Assembly: GCF_016862675.1 (NCBI RefSeq)
Contig: NZ_BONK01000002.1
Span: forward strand, 372,001 to 436,000
Reading direction: 5' to 3'
Source of the DNA: Cellulomonas chitinilytica
GTDB taxonomy: Bacteria > Actinomycetota > Actinomycetes > Actinomycetales > Cellulomonadaceae
Length of the DNA stretch: 64,000 nucleotides
In this document: positions 1 through 8,939 of the stretch, in pieces
How the letters are laid out: each line of letters opens with the position of its first letter
Numbering within the stretch: position 1 is the first letter of the stretch
Program-made: the position numbers and the translations under genes
Notes under the pieces: model-generated
The model's database searches: none
What the model was told of the DNA's origin: nothing
Seen by the model: the letters and a program-made list of their open reading frames with translations, nothing else

Positions 1-642
1 GAGGTCGGGGTGCGCACCGGCGACGCCCTGACGCCCGCCGGGCTCGACGTGACGCTCGCACCCGGGTCCGTCGTCGCGCTCGTCGGTCCGAGCGGTGCCG
101 GGAAGAGCACCGCCGTCGAGCTGGTCCTCGGCCTGCTGCGGCCCGACGCGGGCACCGTCGTGCTCGACTCCCCCGGCGCGCCACCGGTCCCCCTCGGCGA
201 CGTCGACCTGCCGTCGTACTGGCGCCAGGTCACGTGGTTGCCGCAACGCCCGGTCCTCGAGCCGGGCACGATCGCGGACGTCGTGGGCGGTGCGTCCGAC
301 CAGGACCGGGACGCGGCGGCCACGCTCACCGGGCTCGACGCCGTCGTCGCAGCCGCACCCGACGGGTGGCGGACGGAGCTCGGTCGGGGCGGCGCGGGCC
401 TGAGCCTCGGGCAGCGGCAGCGCGTGGCCCTCACCCGCGCCCTGCTGTCGGACGCACCGCTCGTGGTGCTCGACGAGCCGACCGCCCACCTCGACGCCGC
501 CGGCGAGCAGGTCGTGCTCGATGCGGTGCGGCGGCTGCGGGAGGACGGCCGCACCGTGCTGCTCGTCGCGCACCGGGCGTCGCTCGCGGCCTGCGCGGAC
601 ACCGTCGTCACGGTCCGGACCGGTGCGGCGGTGCCCGCATGA
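1..642 (+). CDS. cydD: CydD, ATP-binding C-terminal part of cytochrome bd ABC exporter (5' partial)
   Basis: Only the nucleotide-binding domain lies in the window; the frame is open to base 1, so the membrane half is off the left edge. CydD pairs with CydC as a membrane ABC exporter of thiols (glutathione/cysteine type) needed for cytochrome bd oxidase assembly. Visible are a Walker A (GPSGAGKST), the signature LSLGQRQR, Walker B LVVLDEPTAHLD and an H-loop (AHR). The stop overlaps the next start as ATGA, so the pair is translationally coupled. The identity rests on pairing with an ABC half-transporter of CydC type; the domain alone would fit many ABC exporters. Confidence 0.85.
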   Translation, partial: EVGVRTGDALTPAGLDVTLAPGSVVALVGPSGAGKSTAVELVLGLLRPDAGTVVLDSPGAPPVPLGDVDLPSYWRQVTWLPQRPVLEPGTIADVVGGASDQDRDAAATLTGLDAVVAAAPDGWRTELGRGGAGLSLGQRQRVALTRALLSDAPLVVLDEPTAHLDAAGEQVVLDAVRRLREDGRTVLLVAHRASLAACADTVVTVRTGAAVPA

Positions 643-2498
643 GCTCGCCCGGCGTGGCCCCGGCGGGCGCGACGGGCGCACCCCGCGGCACCCTGCTCCG
701 CGCGGTGCGCCTGCTCGACGTCGACCGGCGCCGCCTGGCGCTGGCCGTGCTGCTCGGCACGCTCGCCCTCGGCTGCGCCGTCGCCCTCGCCGGCACGGCG
801 GCCTGGCTCATCGCGCGCGCCTCCCAGATGCCGCCCGTGATGTACCTGACGGTCGCGACGGTCGCCGTGCGGGCGTTCGGCATCGGTCGCGGCGTGCTGC
901 GGTACTGCGAGCGGCTCGTGTCGCACGACCTCGCGCTGCGCGGCATGACGACGCTGCGCACCACGCTGTACGAGCGGCTCGCGGCCGGCCGGCCCGACGC
1001 GCTCGTCCGCCTGCGCCACGGCGACCTGCTCGCCCGGGTCGGGGCCGACGTGGACGCCGTCGGCGACGTGGTCGTCCGGGGCCTCCTGCCCGCCGCCGTG
1101 GCCGCCGTGCTGGGCGTCGGCACGGTCGCCGCGATGTGCGCGTTCTGGGTCCCCGCCGGGCTCGCGCTCGCCGGCTGCCTCCTCCTCGCCGGCGTCGCTG
1201 CTCCGGCGCTCGCCGCCCGCGGTGCACGCACCGCCGAGCGGAGGGCGGTGCAGGCCAGGGCCGACATGACCGCCACGGCACTCGGGCTGCTCGACGACGC
1301 CGGTCCGCTGTCCGTCGCCGGGCGGGTCGGCACCGAGCTCACGGCGCTGCGGGACGCCGACGCACGGATCGCCGCCGCCACCGACGCCGGCGCACGACCC
1401 GCGGCGCTCGCGGCCGGGCTCGGGCAGGTCGCCGTCGGCGTGGCGGTGCTCGCCGCGCTCGTCACGGGTATCCCCGCGGTCGCCCGGGGTGCGCTCGCGC
1501 CCGTCGAGCTCGCCGTGATCGTCCTGACGCCGCTCGCCGCGTTCGAGGCCACCGGGATGCTCCCGGCCGCGGCGCTCCAGGTGCAGCGGTCCCGCGCCGC
1601 GGCCGCCCGCATCCTCGCGCTCCTCGACGCCTCCGGCGACCCGGCGCCCGAGCTGCCCCGCCGCCCCGCACCGGGAGCCGGTCTGGTCGCCCGGGACCTC
1701 GCCTGCGGGTGGCCCGGTCGCCCACCCGTCGTCACCGGCCTGGACCTCGACCTGCGACCCGGGCGCGCCGTCGCGCTCGTCGGGTCGAGCGGCGCGGGCA
1801 AGACGACGACCCTGCTGACGCTCGCCGGGCTGCTGCCGGCGGTGTCCGGCACGGTGGGACGCGACGACGACGAGGGCCCGCCGTCCCCCGACGTCGTCGT
1901 CGCGGCGCTCGAGGACGGTCACGTGTTCGGCACGACCGTCCTGGAGAACCTGCGCGTGGCACGCGGCGACGTCACGCCGACCGAGGCGCGCGCGACGCTG
2001 GGCCGCGTCGGCCTCGACCGCTGGCTCGCAGGCCTGCCCGACGGGCTCGACACGCTCCTCGGACCCGACGCGAGGACCGTCTCGGGCGGCGAGCGCCGAC
2101 GCCTGCTGCTCGCGCGCGCCCTGCTGTCCCCCGCCCCGGTGCTCCTCGTCGACGAGCCCGCCGAGCACCTCGACCCGCAGACGGCCGACGCCGTGGTCGG
2201 CGAGCTGTTCGACGCCGCCCGCTCCGGCCGCCGCGCGGTCCTCGTCGTCACCCACCGGCTGTCCGCGCTCGCCGCCGCCGACGAGGTCGTCCTCCTCGGT
2301 GGCGGGCACGTCATGGCACGCGGCACGCACACCGATCTCCTGGCCCGCGTCCCGGGTTACCGTGAAGCCATCGAGCGTGAGACGGCCACCCGGCCGGGTC
2401 CGCCGCTCGGCACGGACGAAGGAGACACGCGTGCGGGAGACGCCGACGCCGCAGAGCCGGCAGATCGGGACCCCGTGGGCGGAGGGCGTCTTGTCTGA
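639..2498 (+). CDS. cydC: CydC, ABC half-transporter for cytochrome bd assembly
   Basis: A 619-residue fused membrane/ATPase half-transporter, the CydD partner. The N-terminal half has six hydrophobic stretches typical of type I ABC exporters. The C-terminal ATPase has Walker A (GSSGAGKTT), the signature VSGGERRRL and Walker B LLVDEPAEHLD. The Q-loop region reads ALEDGHVF, without the usual glutamine. ATG overlaps the cydD stop (ATGA). The last ~22 codons use A/T at the third position about eight times, unlike the rest of the gene, while the overlapping kinase frame is all G/C there. The real functional C-terminus may therefore lie upstream of the stop, with the tail kept only by overlap. Confidence 0.9.
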   Translation: MSSPGVAPAGATGAPRGTLLRAVRLLDVDRRRLALAVLLGTLALGCAVALAGTAAWLIARASQMPPVMYLTVATVAVRAFGIGRGVLRYCERLVSHDLALRGMTTLRTTLYERLAAGRPDALVRLRHGDLLARVGADVDAVGDVVVRGLLPAAVAAVLGVGTVAAMCAFWVPAGLALAGCLLLAGVAAPALAARGARTAERRAVQARADMTATALGLLDDAGPLSVAGRVGTELTALRDADARIAAATDAGARPAALAAGLGQVAVGVAVLAALVTGIPAVARGALAPVELAVIVLTPLAAFEATGMLPAAALQVQRSRAAAARILALLDASGDPAPELPRRPAPGAGLVARDLACGWPGRPPVVTGLDLDLRPGRAVALVGSSGAGKTTTLLTLAGLLPAVSGTVGRDDDEGPPSPDVVVAALEDGHVFGTTVLENLRVARGDVTPTEARATLGRVGLDRWLAGLPDGLDTLLGPDARTVSGGERRRLLLARALLSPAPVLLVDEPAEHLDPQTADAVVGELFDAARSGRRAVLVVTHRLSALAAADEVVLLGGGHVMARGTHTDLLARVPGYREAIERETATRPGPPLGTDEGDTRAGDADAAEPADRDPVGGGRLV

Positions 2499-4191
2499 GG
2501 TCCAGCCGGAGCCGTCGCGCGAGGCCGGCGCCGGGGTCACGGAGCTGCTCGACGCGATCCTCGCCGTCGCCAGCGAGCTCGACCTGCCCGCGGTGCTCGA
2601 CCGGTTCGTGCAGGTCAGCGCCCGGCTGACCGGCGCCCGGTACGGCGCGATCAACGTCCTCGACTCGCACGGTGCCTCCACGACGTTCGTCTACACCGGC
2701 ATCCCCAACGCGGTCGCCCGGATGCTCGCGACCGCCCCCCACGCGCACGGCGTGCTCGGCCGCATCCCGCCCGAGGGCGTGCTCCGGCTCGAGGACCTCA
2801 CGCAGCACCCCGCCTTCGGCGGCTTCCCCGCGAACCATCCGCCCATGGGGTCGTTCCTCGGTGCGTCCGTCCGCGTCGGGAAGCACGTGTACGGCCAGCT
2901 GTACCTGTCCGAGAAGGACGGCGGATTCACCGACGCCGACGAGCAGGTCGTCGTCGCGCTCGCCGCCGCCGCCGGGGTCGCCGTCTCGAACGCCCAGCTC
3001 TACGCCGAGGCCGCGCAGCGCGAGCACTGGCTGCGGGCCGGTCAGGACGTCACGACGATGCTGCTCGAGGGCGTCGACGAGGAGGAGGCGCTCGAGCACG
3101 TCGCCGCCACGGCACGCGAGGTGTCGCGTGCGGACACCGCGGCGCTCGCTCTGCCGGGCCTCGGCGGGACGCTCCTCATCGAGATGGCCGTGGGCCACCT
3201 GGCGCCCGACCTGGTCGGCACGATGATGCCCGCGGGCGGTCGCGCCGAGCAGGTGATGCTCGACAACAAGGGCATGATCGTCTTCGAGCCGTCGCAGTCC
3301 ATCCGCACGGTCGTCCCGGAGCTGTCCGCGTTCACCTCCGCGATCTTCGCGCCGCTGCAGACCTCCGGCCGGGGCGTCGGCGTGCTCCTGCTCCTCCGGC
3401 TGGCCGGCAAGCCGCTCTTCGAGGACCGGGACCTCGCGACCGCGGAGTCGTTCGCCGCGCAGGCCGCTCTCGCGTACGTGCTCGCCGAGGCCCGGCACGC
3501 GCAGGACATCGCGTCGCTCCTCGACGAGCGCGAGCGGATCGCCCGCGACCTGCACGACCTCGCCATCCAGCAGCTCTTCGCGACCGGCATGCAGCTCGAA
3601 ACCGTCCGGCGCCGCGCCGCCCGCGGCGTCGACCCGAGCGAGCTGCTCAGCATCGTCGACGAGGCCCTCGACAACGTCGACGGCTCCGTCCGGCAGATCC
3701 GCGAGATCGTCTTCAAGCTCCGCGACCCCGACGCCGCGACGGGCCTCGTCGAGCGGCTGCGCCGCGAGTCGTCGCTCGCCCGCACCGGCCTGGGCTTCGC
3801 GCCGTCGGTGGTGCTCACCCTCGACGGCGCGCTCCTCGACACCGGCGCCGAGGACGACGACGGGCTCGACGAGGACCGGATGGACGACCGGGTGGGTCAC
3901 GCGCTCACGGACGACGTCGTCGCCGTCGTCCGCGAGGGGCTCGCCAACGCCGCCCGCCACGCGCACGCGAGCTCTGTGACCGTGCACGTCGCGGTCGACG
4001 GCGTGGGCGCCGACGGCTCCGTCGTCGTCGACGTCATCGACGACGGCGTCGGCATGCCGGCGACCCGGGACCGCGCGTCGGGCACCGGGAACCTCGCCTC
4101 ACGCGCGCGCCAGCACAGCGGCTCGTTCTCCCTCGGCGCGCCCGCCACGGGGACGGGCACCCACCTGCGCTGGACCGCACCCCTGGGCTGA
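2431..4191 (+). CDS. DevS/DosT-like GAF sensor histidine kinase
   Basis: A soluble 586-residue sensor kinase. Two GAF domains (about residues 35-185 and 190-345) are followed by a HisKA_3 dimerisation helix with phospho-acceptor His375 in ERIARDLHDLAIQQ, then a HATPase_c domain with the N-box (EGLANAARHAH) and G-box (DDGVGM). GAF1 keeps the FPxNHPPM motif of mycobacterial DevS/DosT. By analogy its His136 could be a heme ligand; this is inference. GTG at 2431 has GGAG six bases upstream and fully G/C third positions from there on. TTG at 2491 behind GGAGG is the alternative. The gene overlaps cydC by 68 bp and converges on a DevR-like regulator, suggesting oxygen or redox control. Confidence 0.88.
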   Translation: MRETPTPQSRQIGTPWAEGVLSEVQPEPSREAGAGVTELLDAILAVASELDLPAVLDRFVQVSARLTGARYGAINVLDSHGASTTFVYTGIPNAVARMLATAPHAHGVLGRIPPEGVLRLEDLTQHPAFGGFPANHPPMGSFLGASVRVGKHVYGQLYLSEKDGGFTDADEQVVVALAAAAGVAVSNAQLYAEAAQREHWLRAGQDVTTMLLEGVDEEEALEHVAATAREVSRADTAALALPGLGGTLLIEMAVGHLAPDLVGTMMPAGGRAEQVMLDNKGMIVFEPSQSIRTVVPELSAFTSAIFAPLQTSGRGVGVLLLLRLAGKPLFEDRDLATAESFAAQAALAYVLAEARHAQDIASLLDERERIARDLHDLAIQQLFATGMQLETVRRRAARGVDPSELLSIVDEALDNVDGSVRQIREIVFKLRDPDAATGLVERLRRESSLARTGLGFAPSVVLTLDGALLDTGAEDDDGLDEDRMDDRVGHALTDDVVAVVREGLANAARHAHASSVTVHVAVDGVGADGSVVVDVIDDGVGMPATRDRASGTGNLASRARQHSGSFSLGAPATGTGTHLRWTAPLG

Positions 4192-4210
4192 GCCCCGCTG
4201 CGACGGCGGG

Positions 4211-4882
4211 TCAGTGGCCGGGCTCGGCCCGCCAGCTGCTGTGCTTGCGGGACGCGACCCACGCCGCGACCTGGGTGCGACGCTGCAGGCCCATCTTCGC
4301 GAGCAGCGACGTGATGTGGTTCTTCACGGTCTTCTCGGCGACCCCGAGGCGCTCGGCGATCTCCCTGTTCGACAGGCCCTCGCCGATCAGGTCCAGCACC
4401 CGGAGCTCGCTGGGGGTCAGGTTCTCCGTGGGGTCCTCGTGCCCGGCCCGGCGACGGGTCACCGTGCGGTCGTCGAGGAGGGTCCGACCGGCGGCGACGG
4501 CACGCACCACGTCGGTGATCTCCGCACCGCGCACCGTCTTCAGCAGGTAGGCCGCCGCCCCGACGTCGAGCGCGGCGGCCACGGCGTCGTCGTCGTCGAA
4601 GGACGTCAGGACGATCGCGCGGACGTCCGGCAGGGTCTCGCGGACCCCGCGGATCAGGTCGATGCCCGTGCCGTCGGGAAGCTGGAGGTCCGCGAGGAGG
4701 ACCTGCGGCCGGACCAGGCCGGCGCGGCGCACCCCGTCACCGACGGACCCCGCCTCCGCGACGACGGTCATCCCGTCGGCACGTTCGATCACCTCGGCGA
4801 TCCCCCGTCGCACGACCTCGTGGTCGTCGACGATCATCACCGTGATGGGGCCGTTCTTCGCGGACGAGCTGAGCGCTGGCAC
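4211..4882 (-). CDS. DevR/DosR-like NarL-family response regulator
   Basis: A 223-residue two-domain regulator. The receiver domain carries the acidic pocket VDDHEVVRRG and phospho-acceptor Asp65 in LLADLQLPDG. A LuxR-type helix-turn-helix follows (about residues 152-205: LTPSELRVL, GLSNREIAERLGVAEKTVKNHI). The sequence follows M. tuberculosis DevR closely over its whole length, including the AEKTVKN recognition helix and RRTQ. It converges on the GAF kinase with 19 bp between the stops, so it is the likely partner. TACGAT lies exactly six bases before the GTG, suggesting a leaderless mRNA. Its target genes cannot be told from the window, but cydDC lie beside it. Confidence 0.92.
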   Translation of the reverse strand: MPALSSSAKNGPITVMIVDDHEVVRRGIAEVIERADGMTVVAEAGSVGDGVRRAGLVRPQVLLADLQLPDGTGIDLIRGVRETLPDVRAIVLTSFDDDDAVAAALDVGAAAYLLKTVRGAEITDVVRAVAAGRTLLDDRTVTRRRAGHEDPTENLTPSELRVLDLIGEGLSNREIAERLGVAEKTVKNHITSLLAKMGLQRRTQVAAWVASRKHSSWRAEPGH

Positions 4883-4888
4883 GTTCGC

Positions 4889-4894
4889 ATCGTA
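4889..4894 (-). promoter_or_regulatory. -10 element of DevR-like gene (leaderless)
   Basis: TACGAT on the minus strand ends six bases before the GTG at 4882. This places the transcription start on or next to the start codon. No Shine-Dalgarno sequence is seen. Confidence 0.5.
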
Positions 4895-4965
4895 TCCGGG
4901 GCCGGTGTCTCCGCCCTGCTCAGCGCGCGGGAGCCGTGCCCGGCGGGTCGTGGCATCGTGCTCGG

Positions 4966-5907
4966 GTGACTCTCGTGCTGCTGCCCACCACCCTCGACGA
5001 GGACCCCGCGCTGCCCGACGGCGTCCGGACGCTGCGCTACCGGGTCGACGGACCCTTCCCCGACGACGCCCTCGACGCGGACGTGCTCGTGACGTGGGGC
5101 AACGGGCGGCGCAACCTCCGCGACGCCGCGACCCGGCTGACCCGCCTGCGCTGGGTGCAGACGCTCGCCGCCGGGCCCGACACCGTGCTCGACGCCGGCT
5201 TCGGCCCCGACGTCGTCGTCACCTCCGGGCGCGGGCTGCACGACGGGCCGGTCGCCGAGCACACCCTCGCCCTCGTCCTCGCGTGCGCCCGCCGCCTGCC
5301 CGACCTCGTGCGCGCGCAGCAGGAGCACCGGTGGGCCGCCGAGCTCGGCGGCATCCAGCAGGTCCGGGCCGACGAGTTCCGGTCGCTCGCCGGCGCCCAC
5401 GTGCTGATCTGGGGGTTCGGGTCGATCGCCGGCAGGCTGACCCCGCTGCTCTCGGCGCTCGGCGCGCAGGTCACGGGGGTCGCGACCCGGTCCGGCGAAC
5501 GGCACGGTCGCCCGGTCGTCGCGGCGCAGGACGTCGCCTCGGTGCTGCCCGGCACGGACGTGCTGATCAACCTCCTGCCCGCGACGCCGCAGACCCGCCA
5601 CGCGGTCGACGCCGCCGTGCTCGACGCGCTGCCCGCGCACGCCTGGGTCGTCAACGTCGGCCGCGGCGCCACGCTCGACGAAGCGGCCCTGCTCGACGCG
5701 GTGCGCGCCGGCCGGCTGGCCGGCGCCGCCCTCGACGTGTTCGAGGACGAGCCGCTGCCCGCCGGCTCACCGCTGTGGGACGAGCCGCGGATCCTGGTCA
5801 GCCCGCACGCGGCGGGCGGGCGGCCGCTCGGTGCGGGTGCGCTGCTCGCGGAGAACGTCGCAGCGTTCCTCGACGGTCGCCCGCTGCGGAACGTCGTCGC
5901 GCGCTGA
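4966..5907 (+). CDS. D-isomer-specific 2-hydroxyacid dehydrogenase
   Basis: A 313-residue NAD(P)-dependent oxidoreductase that would interconvert a 2-oxoacid and a D-2-hydroxyacid in the cytosol; the substrate cannot be deduced. The Rossmann motif is GFGSIAGRL. The family's catalytic Arg lies in the PATPQTRHAVD segment, the Glu in DVFEDEPLP and the His in SPHAAGG. The chosen GTG has CATCGT six bases upstream and no ribosome site, fitting a leaderless start. A start 30 bases upstream would add residues unlike the family. It stands alone, divergent from the response regulator and convergent with mutM (3 bp apart). Confidence 0.88.
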   Translation: MTLVLLPTTLDEDPALPDGVRTLRYRVDGPFPDDALDADVLVTWGNGRRNLRDAATRLTRLRWVQTLAAGPDTVLDAGFGPDVVVTSGRGLHDGPVAEHTLALVLACARRLPDLVRAQQEHRWAAELGGIQQVRADEFRSLAGAHVLIWGFGSIAGRLTPLLSALGAQVTGVATRSGERHGRPVVAAQDVASVLPGTDVLINLLPATPQTRHAVDAAVLDALPAHAWVVNVGRGATLDEAALLDAVRAGRLAGAALDVFEDEPLPAGSPLWDEPRILVSPHAAGGRPLGAGALLAENVAAFLDGRPLRNVVAR

Positions 5908-5910
5908 GCG

Positions 5911-6813
5911 TCACCAGTGGCCCCTGCGGGGCCGCGGCTGGCACACCGGGCACGTGTACGACGAGCGGTTCATGAACTCGTCCCGCCGCACGGGCGCCCC
6001 GCAGCGGGGGCACGGCCGGCCCTCCTGCCCGTAGACGGCGAGCGACCGGTCGAAGTACCCGGAGGCGCCGTTGACGTTCACGTACAGGGCGTCGAAGCTC
6101 GTGCCGCCCTGCACGAGCGCCTCCGCCATGACGTCGTGCGCGCCGTCGAGCGCCCGCTCGGCCTCGGCGCGTCGCAGCGTCTCCGTGGGGCGGGCGTAGT
6201 GCAGCCGGGCACGCCACAGGCCCTCGTCGGCGTAGATGTTGCCGATCCCGGAGACCAGCGTCTGGTCGAGCAGTGCACGCTTGACGCCGGTCCTCCTGGC
6301 CCGCAGCGCGGCGACGACGGCCTCGCGGTCGAGGACCGGGTCGAGGAGATCGCGGGCGATGTGCGCGACGGGCGCGGGGACCGCCGGGACGTCCGCGCCG
6401 AGCCCACCGGGCAGCCCGTCCGCGGTCGGCACCAGGTCGGGCACGGACAGGTGGCCGAACGTGCGCTGGTCGACGAAGTCCAGCGACGACCCGTCGTCGA
6501 GCGCGATCCGGACCCGCAGGTGCGGGTGGTCGACGAGCTCGTCGGGGCTCTGCCGCACGAGCAGCTGCCCGCTCATGCCCAGGTGCGCGAGCAGGGCGTC
6601 GTCGCCGTCGTCGAGCAGCAGCCACACGAACTTGCCGCGCCGCACCGCCGCGTCGAACCGCCGTCCCGTCAGCCGCCCCACGAAGTCGAGCGGCCCCTCG
6701 ACGTGCCGGCGCACGCTGTACTCCCGGTGCACGTCCACCCTGGTGACGCGACGACCCAGCACGTGCCGGGCGAGCCCGTCACGGACGGTCTCCACCTCGG
6801 GGAGCTCGGGCAT
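5911..6813 (-). CDS. mutM: Formamidopyrimidine-DNA glycosylase
   Basis: A bifunctional base-excision enzyme removing 8-oxoguanine and formamidopyrimidines, with AP-lyase activity. The N-terminus [10 protein letters not shown] gives the catalytic Pro and Glu after Met removal. The conserved Lys is in RRGKFVW, and a C-terminal C4 zinc finger (CPRCG ... CPVCQ) binds DNA. At 300 residues it is a little longer than usual. ATG shares one base with the rnc stop (TGATG), so translation is coupled to rnc. The rnc-mutM order downstream of rpmF is usual in actinobacteria. Confidence 0.96.
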   Translation of the reverse strand: MPELPEVETVRDGLARHVLGRRVTRVDVHREYSVRRHVEGPLDFVGRLTGRRFDAAVRRGKFVWLLLDDGDDALLAHLGMSGQLLVRQSPDELVDHPHLRVRIALDDGSSLDFVDQRTFGHLSVPDLVPTADGLPGGLGADVPAVPAPVAHIARDLLDPVLDREAVVAALRARRTGVKRALLDQTLVSGIGNIYADEGLWRARLHYARPTETLRRAEAERALDGAHDVMAEALVQGGTSFDALYVNVNGASGYFDRSLAVYGQEGRPCPRCGAPVRRDEFMNRSSYTCPVCQPRPRRGHW

Positions 6814-7514
6814 CAGGACGCGGCGTCGGCGTGCTGCGCCTCGAGCGACCGGTAGGCGTCGGCCGCGGCCTTCTGCTCGGCGAGCTTCTTCGCCGGCCCG
6901 ACACCCGTCCCCCGCCGTTCGGCGGCGATGACGGCGTGCGCGGTGAACGTCCGGGCGTGGTCCGGACCCTCGCCGATGACCTCGTAGCTCGGCGCGCCGA
7001 GCCCGAGCGCCGCGGACAGCTCCTGCAGCGACGTCTTCCAGTCGAGACCCGCACCGAGGTCGGCCGCCGCCGTGAGCGTCGGGCCGACGAGCCGGGCCAC
7101 GACCCCCCGGGCGGGCTCGAGCCCGTGGCACAGGTACACCGCGCCGAACAACGCCTCGAGCGTGTCCGACAGGATCGAGTCCTTGTCCCGGCCGCCCGTG
7201 CTGAGCTCGCCCTTGCCGAGGAGCACGTACTGGCCGAGGTCGAGCGTGCGGGCCACCTCGGCGAGCGCCCGCTGCGACACGGTCGCGGCCCGCATCTTCG
7301 CGAGGTCGCCCTCCGGCAGGTCGGGGTGGGTCCGGTACAGCGACTCCGTGACGACCAGCCCGAGCACGGTGTCGCCGAGGAACTCGAGCCGCTCGTTCGT
7401 CGGGATGCCACCGGCCTCGTGCGCGAACGACCGGTGGGTCAGGGCAAGCACGAGAAGCTCGGGGTCCAGGTGGACCCCGAGCTTCTCGACGAGCTGTTCC
7501 GCCGCGGCACTCAT
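6813..7514 (-). CDS. rnc: Ribonuclease III
   Basis: A double-strand-specific endoribonuclease for rRNA and mRNA processing, 233 residues. The catalytic RNase III domain has the signature [13 protein letters not shown] (Glu41, Glu44, Asp48) and the second acidic pair in [10 protein letters not shown] (Asp117, Glu120). A C-terminal double-stranded RNA-binding domain starts near residue 160 and ends with [16 protein letters not shown] at 7514 was chosen because the upstream frame is low-complexity Arg-rich sequence unlike the family. It lies 46 bp after rpmF and is coupled to mutM. Confidence 0.96.
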   Translation of the reverse strand: MSAAAEQLVEKLGVHLDPELLVLALTHRSFAHEAGGIPTNERLEFLGDTVLGLVVTESLYRTHPDLPEGDLAKMRAATVSQRALAEVARTLDLGQYVLLGKGELSTGGRDKDSILSDTLEALFGAVYLCHGLEPARGVVARLVGPTLTAAADLGAGLDWKTSLQELSAALGLGAPSYEVIGEGPDHARTFTAHAVIAAERRGTGVGPAKKLAEQKAAADAYRSLEAQHADAAS

Positions 7515-7560
7515 GCCGGCGTTCCGGTGCACGGGTGCGTCACGGCGTCGGAGGTGCTGC

Positions 7561-7755
7561 TCAGGCCTCGTGCTCGCTGCGCACGGCCTCGGCGTAGCGA
7601 CGACCGTTGTAGGCACCGCACGACGGGCACGCCGTGTGGGGCTTCTTGTCGGCCTTGCACTGCGGGCACGCGCTGAGCGTCGTGGCAGTGGTCTTCCACT
7701 GCGACCGACGCGCACGGGTGTTGCTGCGCGACATCTTGCGCTTCGGAACCGCCAC
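7561..7755 (-). CDS. rpmF: 50S ribosomal protein L32, zinc-binding type
   Basis: A 64-residue large-subunit protein beginning [17 protein letters not shown], diagnostic for L32. It keeps all four zinc-ligand cysteines (C30, C33, C43, C46; CPQC ... CPSC), so it is the zinc-dependent C+ form. The GTG start follows the DUF177 stop by two bases. DUF177-rpmF is a conserved pair in bacteria. Confidence 0.97.
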   Translation of the reverse strand: MAVPKRKMSRSNTRARRSQWKTTATTLSACPQCKADKKPHTACPSCGAYNGRRYAEAVRSEHEA

Positions 7756-7757
7756 GG

Positions 7758-8336
7758 CTAGCTCTCTTTCGTCTCGTCGACCTGGCTCGCGAGGCTGCCC
7801 AGAGCGGCCCAGCGGGGGTCAAGCGTCTCATGCGAATGGTCAGGGTCGTCCGCCAGGCGAGCTCCGCACTCGGAGCACAGACCCGGGCAGTCGGGGCGGC
7901 ACAACGGCTGGAACGGCAGAGCCGGCACGACCGCGTCCCGCAGCGCGGGCTCGAGGTCGACCAGGTCGCCCTCCAGCTCGCGCACGTCCTCCTCGTCGTC
8001 GCCGTCCTCGACGGCGACGGCCGCGCGCTCGGGGTAGACGTAGAGCTCCGTGAGGTGGACGTCGACGTTCTCGACGACCTCACCCAAGCAGCGCACGCAC
8101 TCCCCGACCGCCTGGCCCCGGACGGATCCGGACACCAGGACCCCCTCCATGACCGCCTCGAGCCGCAGATCCAGCTCGACGTCGGTGCCGGTGGGGATGC
8201 CGATCACGTCGGTACCGAGATCCTCGGGGGCGCCTTCCGTGAGCTGCACGGTCCGCGTCGATCCCGGACGTCGGCCGAGCTCGTGTGTGTCGAGCACGAA
8301 CGGCGAACGGGGATCGAGGTGAACAGGGCGATGCAC
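7758..8336 (-). CDS. DUF177 (YceD) family protein
   Basis: The YceD/DUF177 family is almost always directly upstream of rpmF, as here (two-base gap), and is linked to 23S rRNA accumulation and ribosome assembly; the molecular role is not firmly known. The protein has ~192 residues with ELGRRPGS near the N-terminus, a central CVRCL and a C-terminal CRPDCPGLCSECG cluster that could bind metal. The start is uncertain: GTG 8336 has AGGGGA six bases upstream and is preferred, while ATG 8351 and GTG 8366 in the same frame lack a good ribosome site. Confidence 0.88.
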   Translation of the reverse strand: MHRPVHLDPRSPFVLDTHELGRRPGSTRTVQLTEGAPEDLGTDVIGIPTGTDVELDLRLEAVMEGVLVSGSVRGQAVGECVRCLGEVVENVDVHLTELYVYPERAAVAVEDGDDEEDVRELEGDLVDLEPALRDAVVPALPFQPLCRPDCPGLCSECGARLADDPDHSHETLDPRWAALGSLASQVDETKES

Positions 8337-8442
8337 GGCCGGTCCCCTCATCAGATCTCGGTCCACGCCATGACCAGCAGGACCAACCGCCAACTCTACG
8401 ACACCCTCGGGTGCCACCCAAAATCGTGCCACGTCGCTCCGG

Positions 8443-8937
8443 TCACACGCCGGACGCGTCCTCCAGCCGGCCCGCGAGCTTCGCCCGACCGGCCTGCACC
8501 TGGCTGAGCACCTTGCCGAGGTCGATCTCGAAGTCCGCCAGCCGACGGTCGCAGTAGTCGTCCGCGTCGCGCCGCAGCCCGTCCGCGACCTGCTCGGCCT
8601 CCGCGACGATCTCCTGGGCCCGCAGGCGGGCGTCCACGACGACCTGCTCGGCGTCCACGAGGGCCGCTGCCCGCTCCCGGGCGTCCGCGAGGATCCCGTC
8701 GGCCTCGGCCTGCGCGGCGGCCCGGGCCGCGTCCGCGTCGGCCAGCACGGCGTCCGCCTGCGTGATCTGCGTCGGCAGCACGTCGCGCGCCTGGTCCACG
8801 AGGTCCAGCAGCTCGGCGCGGTTGACGAGCACGGACGACGACATCGGCATGGCACGCGCGTGCGCCACGGCCGAGCCGATCGCGTCGAGCACGCCGGTCA
8901 ACCCCTCGGGACGGGTCGTGGGTTCCTGGTCGGTCAT
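8443..8937 (-). CDS. DivIVA-like coiled-coil protein
   Basis: A 164-residue, mostly alpha-helical soluble protein with a long Ala/Glu/Arg-rich coiled coil (about residues 50-150), often annotated in actinobacteria as a DivIVA-type or cell-division-initiation protein between coaD and DUF177. No enzymatic motif or membrane segment is seen. Its ATG lies two bases after the coaD stop, so the two are probably cotranscribed. A polar-growth or scaffold role is inferred from family labels only. Confidence 0.65.
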   Translation of the reverse strand: MTDQEPTTRPEGLTGVLDAIGSAVAHARAMPMSSSVLVNRAELLDLVDQARDVLPTQITQADAVLADADAARAAAQAEADGILADARERAAALVDAEQVVVDARLRAQEIVAEAEQVADGLRRDADDYCDRRLADFEIDLGKVLSQVQAGRAKLAGRLEDASGV

Positions 8938-8939
8938 CG

